Shown in pieces: positions 9,669 through 19,300 of a DNA stretch of 64,000 nucleotides. Below the pieces are notes generated by a model. The model was not told where the DNA came from. It saw only the letters and a program-made list of their open reading frames with translations, and did not search any database. Source of the stretch: Cyclobacterium sp. SYSU L10401. Lineage in GTDB: Bacteria; Bacteroidota; Bacteroidia; Cytophagales; Cyclobacteriaceae. Location of the stretch: NCBI RefSeq assembly GCF_010993705.1, contig NZ_WOFO01000006.1:161721-225720 (forward strand), in the 5' to 3' direction. Positions within the stretch are counted from its first letter, which is position 1. Every line of letters starts with the position of its first letter. Made by a program: the position numbers and the translations under genes.

Positions 9669-9951
9669 ATCTGATTCCTTACTCTCCCTGAAGCGTTGCT
9701 CCTTATTTGCGCCAGCTCCAGGGAATACTCGGCTAAAAATTCTCGGTTCCCAAGAAAACACAAGCCTTGACTTCCCCTATGGCTGCGTCTTTTTCCTCTT
9801 TATCTGGCTGCAATTGCTACCGGCCACAGTTTTTCTGAGATTGACATACATTAACCCTAGTTTTCTATTAACTTTACGCCTTCTTTTGAGGCAGCATCAA
9901 CGGCCATAAAAGCAAAATTATAAGCTTAACAGAAAATATTTTCTAATTACA
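9669..9951. other. 283-bp gap before ileS, possible promoter region
   Basis: Gene-free interval between the sugar cluster and ileS. It contains TTGACA at 9841 and, 22 bp further on, TAACTTTA at 9869-9876. The latter is one base off the Bacteroidota -7 box TAnnTTTG, but the spacing to a -33 element is longer than usual. A 93-codon frame that starts inside the GH140 gene runs through part of this stretch but shows no protein-family resemblance. Confidence 0.25.
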
Positions 9952-12900
9952 GTGAAGAAATATCAGGAGTTTAAACAGGTAGATTATCCCGGCATCGGAG
10001 AAGACATATTGGCTTTTTGGAAAAGCAACAAGATCTTTGAAAAATCTGTGGACAATAGAAAAGGGGCCCCAAGCTATACCTTCTATGAAGGCCCCCCTTC
10101 TGCCAATGGTACGCCGGGTATTCACCACGTGATGGCCCGTGCCATCAAAGATGTTTTTTGTCGGTATAAAACCCTGAAGGGATTCCATGTTAAAAGAAAA
10201 GGGGGCTGGGATACCCACGGTCTGCCGGTGGAATTACAGGTAGAAAAAGAACTGGGTATCACCAAGGAAGACATTGGTACCAAAATTACCGTAGCCGAAT
10301 ACAATCAGAAATGCCGCGAGACCGTCATGCGATACAAGCATGAATGGGATGAACTGACAGAAAAAATTGGCTATTGGGTAGACCTGGATGATCCCTATAT
10401 CACTTTTGATGTAAACTACGTCGAAACTCTGTGGCACCTGTTGAAGCGCCTTTATGAGAAAGATTTGCTGTACAAGGGATACACCATTCAGCCCTACTCT
10501 CCGGCAGCAGGCACAGGACTCAGCTCGCACGAGCTCAATCAGCCAGGCTGCTACCGGGATGTGAAAGACACCTCTGTCACGGCACAGTTTAAGGTAAAGG
10601 GAGAACAGGACCTCTACATTCTTGCCTGGACCACCACCCCCTGGACATTGCCGTCCAATTCTGCTTTGGCCATAGGAGAAAAACTGGACTATGTAAAAGT
10701 CAAAACCTACAATCCCTACACCTTTCAGCCACAAACGGTGATTTTGGCGGAAGGAAGACTATCTGCCTACTTCCATCCAAAAGGAGCAGATCTGCCACTC
10801 GAAGATTACAAGGCAGGGGATAAAATCATCCCCTACCAGGTAGTGGAAACCCTCAAAGGAAGGGATTTGCTGGGCATGCCCTACGAACAACTATTCCCCA
10901 TTAAAGCCCTGGCCCTTCCGGACCCCGCATTTACCGTTATCTCCGGTGATTATGTAACCACCGAAGATGGAACGGGGGTCGTCCACCTGGCCAAGGCTTT
11001 TGGTGCGGATGACTTCAGAACCCTGGAACAACAGGGCATTCCGGGTATTTTCCTTAAGGATGACAGTGGACAGGAAATCCCGGTAGTTGACAAAAAAGGT
11101 AAATTTCTGCCGGTAGTGGGCACATACTTGAAAGCCAAAATGGAAGAACATGGAATACATGCCCATAAGGTTTTCACCGAGGATGATTTTTTTGTCAAAA
11201 ACTATAGCCTGGATGATGAGAGTCACAAGGATTTTAAAAGCACCGATGTGATCATTTCCATCATCTTGAAAAATGAAAACAAGGCCTTCAAGGTAGAAAA
11301 ATATGAGCACAGTTATCCCCACTGTTGGCGTACCGATATGCCCATTTTGTACTATCCGCTGGAAAGCTGGTTTATCAAAACTACGGCCTATAAAGACCAA
11401 CTGGTAGCCCAAAACAAAACCATAAACTGGATGCCGGCCTCAACCGGTACCGGTAGGTTTGGCAACTGGCTGGAAAACCTGGTGGATTGGAACCTCAGCC
11501 GCTCCAGGTTCTGGGGTACTCCTCTTCCGATTTGGAGAAACAAGGCAGCAACCGAAACCAAATGCATCGGTTCAGTGGCAGAATTACAGGCGGAAATCCA
11601 GCAGTCCATTGACAAGGGATTCATGAAGGAATCTCCCTTTAAGGATGGAAATGTGGACCTGCACCGGCCCTATGTGGACGAAATCATATTAGTTGGAGAA
11701 AATGGGGACAAACTGTTCCGCGAGCCGGATCTGATTGATGTTTGGTTTGACTCGGGGGCCATGCCCTATGCACAATGGCACTATCCCTTTGAAAACGAAG
11801 ATTTGTTCAAAGCCAATTATCCGGCCGACTTTATTGCGGAAGGAGTAGACCAAACCCGGGGTTGGTTTTTCACCCTGCATACCCTGGCCGTGATGCTCTT
11901 TGACAGTGTGGCGTTTAAAAATGTAATCGCCAATGGGCTGGTACTGGATAAAAATGGCAACAAAATGTCTAAAAGGCTGGGCAATGCGGTAGATCCTTTC
12001 CAGAGTCTGAAAACCTTTGGTCCGGATGCCTTGCGCTGGTACATGCTCAGCAATGCCAACCCATGGGACAACCTGAAATTCAACGAGGAAGGAGTAACCG
12101 AGGTACAGCGAAGGTTCTTCGGTACCCTTCAAAATACCTATAACTTCTTCGCCCTGTATGCCAATCTGGATGATTTTGTGTACCTGGAAGAATCAAAAGT
12201 ACCGGAAAAGGAAAGACCTGAACTGGACCAATGGATCCTATCTAAGCTTCAATCTCTCATCATAGAAAGCGAAAGGGCCTATGAGGCGTATGATGTGACC
12301 CCAGCTACCCGTGCGATCATGAATTTTACGGTAGACCAATTGTCCAATTGGTATGTCCGGCTGGCCAGAAAACGTTTTTGGAGAGGAGAAATGAATGCAG
12401 ACAAAAAAGCAGCCTATGAAACGCTATTTGAGTGCCTGATCAGCATCTCCAGGATCATGGCGCCGGTAGCCCCTTTCTATGCAGATTGGATGTACCAAAA
12501 CCTCACCGCCAGCCAGCCAAAGAAATTGGCATCCGTACATTTGACAGACTGGCAACAGGTAAATGAACCTTTGATCAATGAAGGCCTGGAAAACAGCATG
12601 CAGCTTGCTCAGGACATCTCTTCTTTGGTACATTCCCTGAGAAAAAAGGAAAAGCTGAAGGTACGACAACCCCTTCAGAAAATCCTAATCCCAATACTTA
12701 ATCCCGAAACCCGGGGTTTTATCGAGCATGTGGAAGAACTTATCAAGTCAGAAGTGAATGTGAAATCCATCGACTATATCGATGATACCTCCGGAATATT
12801 GGTCAAAAGCGTTAAGCCTAATTTTGCCTTATTGGGTAAACGTTTTGGGCCAAGAATGAAATTGGTGAATCAGGCCATTCAGCAATGGGGGCAGGAGGAA

Positions 12901-13326
12901 ATTGCCAGCATCGAAAAGGATGGACAAATAAAAATTGACCTGGGTGGTAATGCAGAAAGCTTAAGCTTAGAAGAGGTACTGATACAATCCCAGGATATTC
13001 CAGGATGGTCTGTGGCCAGTGATAATGGCATTACGGTAGCCCTGGATGTAAGCCTGACTGTTCCGCTTAAAGAAGAGGGAATTGCCAGAGATTTTGTCAA
13101 CCGCATCCAAAACCTAAGAAAAGATCTTGGATTGGAAGTTCAGGATAAAATACAAATCAGCGTCATTCCGCAAAGTGAGGCGGTAGATTCCGCCCTGGAA
13201 AACTTTGCCGAATACATCAAAACAGAAACCCAGGCGTTGAAACTGACGTTGGATGATCAAATAACTAACCCTACCCTATTGGATATGGATGAGTTTGAGT
13301 TATCCGTAAAAGTAGAGAAAGTATAA
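9952..13326 (+). CDS. ileS: isoleucyl-tRNA synthetase, type 2
   Basis: Class I aminoacyl-tRNA synthetase of 1124 residues that charges tRNA-Ile and edits mischarged valine. It starts at GTG (9952); the downstream KKYQEFKQVDYPGIGEDI is the usual Bacteroidota N-terminus. The second signature is KMSKR at residues 671-675, and the tRNA-binding C-terminal region lacks the CxxC zinc finger of type 1 enzymes, both marks of the eukaryote-like type 2. The first signature reads GIHH at residues 56-59 (10117-10128) where class I enzymes have HxGH, so positions one and three are swapped. The intact editing domain (TTTPWTLPSN near residue 225) supports full function. It is followed closely by a 28-codon frame and lspA. 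Confidence 0.97.
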   Translation: MKKYQEFKQVDYPGIGEDILAFWKSNKIFEKSVDNRKGAPSYTFYEGPPSANGTPGIHHVMARAIKDVFCRYKTLKGFHVKRKGGWDTHGLPVELQVEKELGITKEDIGTKITVAEYNQKCRETVMRYKHEWDELTEKIGYWVDLDDPYITFDVNYVETLWHLLKRLYEKDLLYKGYTIQPYSPAAGTGLSSHELNQPGCYRDVKDTSVTAQFKVKGEQDLYILAWTTTPWTLPSNSALAIGEKLDYVKVKTYNPYTFQPQTVILAEGRLSAYFHPKGADLPLEDYKAGDKIIPYQVVETLKGRDLLGMPYEQLFPIKALALPDPAFTVISGDYVTTEDGTGVVHLAKAFGADDFRTLEQQGIPGIFLKDDSGQEIPVVDKKGKFLPVVGTYLKAKMEEHGIHAHKVFTEDDFFVKNYSLDDESHKDFKSTDVIISIILKNENKAFKVEKYEHSYPHCWRTDMPILYYPLESWFIKTTAYKDQLVAQNKTINWMPASTGTGRFGNWLENLVDWNLSRSRFWGTPLPIWRNKAATETKCIGSVAELQAEIQQSIDKGFMKESPFKDGNVDLHRPYVDEIILVGENGDKLFREPDLIDVWFDSGAMPYAQWHYPFENEDLFKANYPADFIAEGVDQTRGWFFTLHTLAVMLFDSVAFKNVIANGLVLDKNGNKMSKRLGNAVDPFQSLKTFGPDALRWYMLSNANPWDNLKFNEEGVTEVQRRFFGTLQNTYNFFALYANLDDFVYLEESKVPEKERPELDQWILSKLQSLIIESERAYEAYDVTPATRAIMNFTVDQLSNWYVRLARKRFWRGEMNADKKAAYETLFECLISISRIMAPVAPFYADWMYQNLTASQPKKLASVHLTDWQQVNEPLINEGLENSMQLAQDISSLVHSLRKKEKLKVRQPLQKILIPILNPETRGFIEHVEELIKSEVNVKSIDYIDDTSGILVKSVKPNFALLGKRFGPRMKLVNQAIQQWGQEEIASIEKDGQIKIDLGGNAESLSLEEVLIQSQDIPGWSVASDNGITVALDVSLTVPLKEEGIARDFVNRIQNLRKDLGLEVQDKIQISVIPQSEAVDSALENFAEYIKTETQALKLTLDDQITNPTLLDMDEFELSVKVEKV

Positions 13327-13428
13327 ACAAATGAAATCGAGCATGACGTACCCGTCACACACCGGGATGATTATAAACCATGCGAGATTCCAGGTGACCG
13401 CTAAAAGACAATTATAAACAAATGAAAT
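13322..13428 (+). repeat. 91-bp repeat unit A with 16-bp direct-repeat ends
   Basis: The block TATAAACAAATGAAAT occurs at 13322-13337 and again at 13413-13428, 91 bp apart, so the interval between ileS and lspA is one repeat unit inserted exactly at the lspA start. Within it are an inverted repeat TGACG-TACC-CGTCA (13344-13357) and a longer pairing of CACCGGGAT with ATTCCAGGTG. A clearly related unit stands at 44322-44413 in front of a phosphatase gene and a more diverged one at 44221-44321. Confidence 0.7.
13331..13417 (+). CDS. 28-codon small reading frame A between ileS and lspA
   Basis: ATG at 13331 to TAA at 13417. It begins 4 bp after the ileS stop and ends 4 bp before the lspA ATG, as a gene in an operon would. 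The peptide begins MKSSMTYPSHTGM and continues HARFQVTAK near residues 17-25. The same frame is open in the related unit at 44322-44417, which has the identical first 13 residues despite third-base changes, and in the diverged unit at 44221. It has no hydrophobic segment or cysteines and matches no family I know. It could be a leader peptide, a true small protein, or only the chance frame of a structured repeat. Confidence 0.4.
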   Translation: MKSSMTYPSHTGMIINHARFQVTAKRQL

Positions 13429-14057
13429 ATTGGAAATATTTTGGTATCACTTTAATCGTGATCCTGATTGATCAGGCAGTAAAAATGCTGGTGCACAACG
13501 GAATGGATTTCGGTACTGCAGGTCAAATTAAAGTGTTTGGAGACTGGTTCAAGCTTCACTATACCACCAATCCGGGAATGGCATTCGGGATGCAATTGGG
13601 TTCTGAATACGGAAAACTGATTCTCACCAGTTTCCGGCTGATAGCCATGTTTGGAATCGGCTTTTATCTGTTTATGCTGATCCGGAAAAAATCCCATCCG
13701 GGCTACCTGATCTCCATAGCCATGATCTTAGGCGGTGCCGTGGGCAACCTGATCGACAGTGTTTTTTATGGTGTTTGGTTAAAAAATGCTCCATTTGATG
13801 CGCCCAACCCCTGGTTTCATGGGCAAGTAATAGACATGTTTTATATTGACATTTGGGAGGGATTTGTTCCAAAATGGATTCCGCTTTTTGGCGGCAGCTA
13901 TACGGCTTTATGGCCGATATTCAATATCGCTGATGCATCCATATTTATTGGGGTGGCCATCATCCTTATCTTTCAAAAACGTTTTTTCGAAGAAGAAAAC
14001 AATAAGGACTCAGAGGACGAGGTGCAAAAGCAATTCATTGATGAAAAACAGGCTTAA
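13422..14057 (+). CDS. lspA: lipoprotein signal peptidase
   Basis: Membrane aspartyl protease of 211 residues that cleaves the signal peptide of prolipoproteins after lipidation. The family motifs are present: DQAVK near residue 12, TTNPGMAFGM near residue 48, the first catalytic Asp in GNLIDSVFYG near residue 111, and the second in FNIADASIFIG near residue 170. Four transmembrane segments can be seen. The loop with WFHGQVIDMFYIDIWEG between the last two segments and the charged tail after residue 190 are common in Bacteroidota LspA. The ATG is the second copy of the ATGAAAT direct repeat. In many Bacteroidota a DksA/TraR gene lies between ileS and lspA; here only repeat unit A does. Confidence 0.96.
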   Translation: MKYWKYFGITLIVILIDQAVKMLVHNGMDFGTAGQIKVFGDWFKLHYTTNPGMAFGMQLGSEYGKLILTSFRLIAMFGIGFYLFMLIRKKSHPGYLISIAMILGGAVGNLIDSVFYGVWLKNAPFDAPNPWFHGQVIDMFYIDIWEGFVPKWIPLFGGSYTALWPIFNIADASIFIGVAIILIFQKRFFEEENNKDSEDEVQKQFIDEKQA

Positions 14058-14204
14058 GCTTAATTTTTGAAGCAAACTTAGCAATGAAATATTTGCTATA
14101 GCAGAAGAATTTCAAAGGAATTGCCCTCCTGCCTTGGTGAGTTGAGTTCTTACAGGCTGGCTTCCTATAAACTGTGAAACCCTATTTTCTACCGGCCATA
14201 TACC

Positions 14205-14543
14205 CTAAGGGCGGGAAGCGCAATGAATACACAAGGTACTTTCTGGCATAAATAGCAAACGGTTGATATTGATCTCATTTCCGCATCTGCTGCATTTACC
14301 AAAATCAGGGCTACCTAATTTAGTCAGCCAGTTTTTCAGTGCTTTCAGCTTGGCTTCATTTTTCCTCAGCTGGGACTCGTTGATGGATTTATTGTTGATA
14401 TAATCCATTCTACTGACCCTTCCTATGGCACTGTCCAATCCCTGTGGTTGGGTCATTTCTTTCAGGGTAATGTTTTCCCTGGTAAGTGTTGTTATTTTCT
14501 CCTGTATTACCGCTTTTATTTTTGCCTCTTCTGATGGATTCAT
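14205..14543 (-). CDS. TraR/DksA-type C4 zinc-finger protein
   Basis: Small protein of 112 residues with an N-terminal coiled region and a C-terminal zinc finger: C-x2-C in CSRCGNE and C-x2-C in TLCIHCA, separated by 17 residues. DksA-like proteins insert into the RNA polymerase secondary channel and adjust transcription, often with ppGpp. The ATG at 14543 overlaps the stop of the upstream SulP gene as ATGA, so the two are translationally coupled; a TTG at 14558 is a less likely start. The usual DksA tip residues are not obvious, so polymerase action is inferred from the fold. Pairing with an anion transporter is unusual. Confidence 0.78.
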   Translation of the reverse strand: MNPSEEAKIKAVIQEKITTLTRENITLKEMTQPQGLDSAIGRVSRMDYINNKSINESQLRKNEAKLKALKNWLTKLGSPDFGKCSRCGNEININRLLFMPESTLCIHCASRP

Positions 14544-16120
14544 AGTTTCTCCTTCCAAAAACTTTTGGTTTTGTTTGGTTCAATACCAATTAACTCCAAC
14601 TTAATATTTTTGTATTCGGCAGTCTTTTTAAAATCCATAATAATCTCAAAGATATCCGGATGCATGAATTTTGTATCCCTGCCGTCAATTACCAGGTGGT
14701 GGTTTTCCGGAAGGTGATCCAAGAATAGCATGATATCGGCCTTGTTTAAAAAGGTCGTTTCCTGAGAAAGCCTGATAATGGTTTTTTCTTCTCCTTCGTG
14801 CTCCACCTTATCATGAAGATACGCATTTTTATAGTTATCCCTTAAAACAAAAAATATGGCTACGGTACCACCCACGATTATACCGGTAATCAGGTCCGAA
14901 AACATGACCACCAATATGGTAATGATAAAAGGTAAAAACTGCTTTTTTCCCTGTTCGAAAACGGATTTGTATACCGAGTAACTTGTAAGCTTGTAACCAA
15001 CTACAAACAGCACTGCAGATAAGGATGCCAAAGGAATCATGTTGAGTAACTGTGGAATAAGGGCCACACAAACCAGCATGATGGTACCATGCGTAATGGT
15101 AGAGGTTTTGGTAAGGCCGCCTGCATTGACATTAGCAGACGTCCGGACGATTACGGCTGTCACCGGCAAACCACCCACCAATCCTGAAACTATATTGCCA
15201 AGCCCCTGGGCCTTCAGCTCTGTATTAGTGGATGTCCTCCTTTTGTAGGGATCCAGTTTATCTCCCGCCTCGGTACTCAACAAGGATTCCAGGCTGGCAA
15301 TGAAAGCAATACTTAATGCGATGGTCACAATCTGAGGATTGCCAATTTGTGAAAAATCAGGAAAAGTAAAAAATCCGAAAAATTCACCTAAACTTCCTGC
15401 CTCCGGCAACTGAACCAAATGGTTTCCTGTCAGTGCCAATTCAGGAATAAAAGCGTGATAGGCCACATTTACACCAATACTTACCAGTACTGCCGCCAGC
15501 GCAGAGGGAAAAAACTGAAAAAAGGTATATTTTTTCATGACAGGCCTGTCCCAAAGCAGAATAATGGCCAATGATATCAGGGTAATAATGGTAGAACCCC
15601 AACCAATATTTCCCAATACGTAAATGATTTCAGTAAAAGTGTTTCTTCCATCATTTTGACTGAAAGACTCCATCCCTTCAAACACCTCATTGATACCCAG
15701 GGCATGGGGTATTTGCTTTAAAATCAACACCAGGCCAATGGAGGCCAGGATTCCCTTGATCATGGCATTCGGAAAAAAGTAAGCTACCGTACCGGCCTTC
15801 AGGTATCCCAATCCAATTTGAATGATTCCTGCCAACACAACCGCCAGGAGGACAGCCTCATAATTTCCCAGGGTTTGTATGGCCGTATAGATGACCAGGG
15901 CAACACTTGCTGCAGGGCCACTGACATTGATATTCGAGTTACTGAAAAAACCCACCACAATACCGCCTATTATTCCAGCTATGATGCCGGAAAATAAAGG
16001 CGCTCCGGAAGCCAGAGAAATACCCAAACAGAGGGGAAGGGCAATTAAAAACACCACCAATCCGGCAGATAAGTCTGTTTTAAAATGTTTTCTCTTGGAT
16101 AATTTATCAGCTGGAGTCAT
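14540..16120 (-). CDS. SulP-family inorganic anion transporter
   Basis: Membrane protein of 526 residues with about 12-14 transmembrane segments, which carries sulfate, bicarbonate or another anion. The N-terminal LKHFKTDLSAGLVV-like entry (KHFKTDLSAGLVVFLIALPL near residue 11) and GLVGGLPVTAVIVRTSANVN near residue 313 are SulP hallmarks. The C-terminal cytoplasmic portion (about 430-526) is a shortened STAS-like domain with HHLVIDGRDTKFMHPD. The anion cannot be assigned; many marine Bacteroidota copies are presumed bicarbonate or sulfate carriers. It is first in a two-gene operon with the DksA-like gene. Confidence 0.9.
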   Translation of the reverse strand: MTPADKLSKRKHFKTDLSAGLVVFLIALPLCLGISLASGAPLFSGIIAGIIGGIVVGFFSNSNINVSGPAASVALVIYTAIQTLGNYEAVLLAVVLAGIIQIGLGYLKAGTVAYFFPNAMIKGILASIGLVLILKQIPHALGINEVFEGMESFSQNDGRNTFTEIIYVLGNIGWGSTIITLISLAIILLWDRPVMKKYTFFQFFPSALAAVLVSIGVNVAYHAFIPELALTGNHLVQLPEAGSLGEFFGFFTFPDFSQIGNPQIVTIALSIAFIASLESLLSTEAGDKLDPYKRRTSTNTELKAQGLGNIVSGLVGGLPVTAVIVRTSANVNAGGLTKTSTITHGTIMLVCVALIPQLLNMIPLASLSAVLFVVGYKLTSYSVYKSVFEQGKKQFLPFIITILVVMFSDLITGIIVGGTVAIFFVLRDNYKNAYLHDKVEHEGEEKTIIRLSQETTFLNKADIMLFLDHLPENHHLVIDGRDTKFMHPDIFEIIMDFKKTAEYKNIKLELIGIEPNKTKSFWKEKL

Positions 16121-16170
16121 AGGTTATGGTATAATGGATTTCCTTGAAAATAAAAGGTAATGGTTTACCG

Positions 16171-16204
16171 CAAAAGGATAGCTCTAAAGATCCGGAGGGA
16201 CAAA
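16171..16204 (-). promoter_or_regulatory. candidate Bacteroidota-type promoter for the SulP gene
   Basis: Read on the minus strand, TTTG (16204-16201) is followed after 20 bases by TATCCTTTTG (16180-16171). This approximates the -33 TTTG / N19-21 / -7 TAnnTTTG pattern of Bacteroidota, with one extra base in the -7 element. It lies about 50 bp before the SulP start. Confidence 0.3.
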
Positions 16205-16304
16205 AATGCTTAGGTTAATCGTTCGTTTTTTCTGGTAAATTAAGGTGCAAAAATAAATCTTTGCCGAACAAAAAGAAATTTTTTCGGAAAAAACAGTAAA
16301 AAAT

Positions 16305-19300
16305 TTAACGAATCAGTATAAATGTTCCTGAAAGTTGCTGCTTGCTCCCGTCCGGAGCTGTATATTGAAGTTTGTAAACATAGGTTCCGGCCATGGCTTC
16401 CCTGCCCTGAACAGCCCCATCCCATCCAGAAGAATTCGCATCATCGGTATAGAAAATCACCTCTCCCCATTTATTAAATACCCAAAACTCCAGATCACCT
16501 ATCTTTGCAAAAACCGGGAAATAGTGGGTATTGTTACCGTCAGCGGATCCGGGAGTAAAGGCATCCGGCATCCGGACCTGAAACTCCAGGATAGAAATTT
16601 CCCTGGTTTCCATGGCTGTGCATCCATTGGCATCTGTTACCTCCAAGGTCACCTGATAATTTCCCTGCCGGCTGTACCTGTGCGTTGGACTGGCTTCCAC
16701 ACTATTGCTCCCATCACCAAAGTCCCAGAGGTAAGTACTGATGTTTCCTAAAGATTGGGCTTCAAACCGGATTTCATCTGCAATAAAGAAGTCAGTACTG
16801 GAATCCGGACCAAAAAAATCAAAGGCCGCATCCAGAGCATAAGGCAATACCTGCACCTGCTGTTCTGACTCACATCCATTGTCATCCAATAGACTGACTG
16901 TGTAGGTCCCAGGCTCGGAGCTGACCATTTGCTTCCCATCATCTGTAACTTGTCCACTACTCCATGTTATACTTGTAGCTTCCACCCCGTCCGGTAGCTC
17001 TACAAAAAAAGTTGTTCTTAGGCCCGGCTCACCACAAATCACCTCAGATGCAGAAGCAATCGAAAATGTGGTAGGTGCAATGGGGTCTATGGTAAATTGT
17101 TCCTCCCTGCTACAACCAAATTGATCAGAGATTACCACGGAGTAGTCTCCGGCACCCAAATCCTGAATGCCGGCCGTGGTTGCTCCATTGGACCAGAGAT
17201 AATTGTACGCTCCGGGATCTCCATCAGGTATGATGGAAATGGCAGCAGCCTCCGCTTGCTGGCAAGAGGTTAAAGGGCTCACCGATGTGGTATATGATAA
17301 AGTAGGAGGGCCCTCAACCGTAAAAGAAATTTCCTGGGTACAGGCATTGGTATCGGTTGCCTTAATGATATAATTACCCGCTTGAAGGGCATCAAAGCCA
17401 AAATTCCTGTTGACCCGGAAATCATAGTCACCTATTGATTCCTCCGCCCCAGACTCACCGATCATTAGCAATTCCGCCTTTACCGGTACACTACCACCCC
17501 TGATTTCAAAATTGACAATTCCTCCATCTTCGGTTCCACAATCCAGGTTAAATACAGAACTTTCATCATCTACCTGGATTTCAAGTGGCTGGGGCTGTTC
17601 CAGGGTAACAGCAGCGGTGGCGGTACAGGACTGGCTATCTGTGATGGTGACAGTATAGGTCCCTGCCGGCAGACCTTCCAGGCTACTGGAAGTGGAATTA
17701 CCAGGATCATCCCACTGGTAACTGTAGGGAGGAATACCTCCCTCTACCAGGGCAAGTACAGAACCGTCTGAAGCACCATGACAGGAAATATTGGATCCTT
17801 GAAAAGCTGAAGTGACCGTAGGTAGTGCTTCCATGTCCTGGTAGTTGATGGAAAATGGTCGAAAACATCTCCCATCACCTTCCAAAACCGCAACATAATC
17901 CTGCTTCTCATTTGTTTTGGGAAAGGGGTTACGCGCAGTATACTCCTTGGCAGCAGGATCGGGTGGAAAAGTATCGTAAAACCTAACTCCTGCTGGAAAA
18001 TATCCTGCCATTTCCGAAAGCGGTATGTCCTCTCCGGGAACATTACACAGGTTAATTTCCAATACAGCATCATCCGTTGAACAAGCATTACCATCTGTCA
18101 ACACCTCAAAAAGCATGGGTTCTGAATTGGGGTTTGAAGGACAGTCCTCATCAGCACTAAATTCCTGAATAACGGGAGTGGAAAATGGAATATTGTTTTC
18201 AGCGTTCTTTCCGGTTACCTCTCCAGACAGCGAAAAATCCGTTTCACATTGAAAGCCATCCGGCCCGGCACAATTATCCGGTGAAACCAAAGTATATTCC
18301 AGGTAACCTAGCAATTCTTCCGGATCATTTGAAACGGGAATAGCTCCAATTTCCCAGATGAGCGTACCACCAGGACCTATGGATGCATCAAAAAAGGCCT
18401 CTTGCGGATTTCCAGAATCATCCAGCCAATGGGTAGATACTTCAGAAAATTCAGCAAGCAAGGGCAGGGGAATTTCTACCCGGGCATCCTCAATAGGCTC
18501 CTGTCCCTTGTTTCGGACTTCCAAACGAAAAGTCAGGTCCTCATTGGCCGCTACCTGATGTACCTCTTCGTTCAATTCGCTGGCACTGATCAATTGATTC
18601 AGTGCTTCAAGTTTGGTTTGCCTGGCATTGATAGAAAAAGTAATGTTAAAAATAACATAGGTATCAATAACAGTAGCGTATTTTATCCTTGTTTTGGTTT
18701 GCCCATTTGCAATGATACCATTGTTTTCATTGGGAAGCTCAAAAACCGCCAAATCCATTCCGGTATTGTTTATCAGATCCGGGTTGCGTGGGTTACCTCC
18801 TGTAAAAATACTGGAATTGAAAAAATTAAAAGTGTCATTGCTTTCATGCTCCAGTCGGACAAATTCTCCTGTGTTTTCCCCTTTCTCAATTTCGACAAAA
18901 TCTCCAGTACCCCCTCTTTCTCCCTCAGCACCCATCACACCCATTTTTACCTTTACATCCCCGGACTCCACGGCAGAAAAACCCTCCAGATTTAAGAAAT
19001 AATCATCCTCCAAATAAGAGGCTACATAGGCATATCCATCAAAAACCACCACATCTCTGGCCTCCATTACCGGGTTTTCATAAATAACTACCAGTCCCCA
19101 TCCCCCAAAAAACCCGATGGATCCCCCGGTTCCTTCTTCCAAAGCAATATCTGCCAACCAGTATTCTCCCTGACCTGCAGCTTTTACCAGATCGGTTACT
19201 TCCGCATAACCTACAAACAATCCATCTTGCTCCAGGTAGGATTCCGGAAACCAAATCTGTTCGTTCTGGGCGCTAATGGTCGTATACTCAGATTGACCGG

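Noticed and set aside
9628..9909. 93-codon plus-strand frame between GH140 and ileS
   Set aside because: Starts inside the GH140 gene, low-complexity hydrophobic tail, no family resemblance.
14544..14558. TTG start of the DksA-like gene
   Set aside because: The ATG at 14543 forms an ATGA overlap with the SulP stop, a better start.
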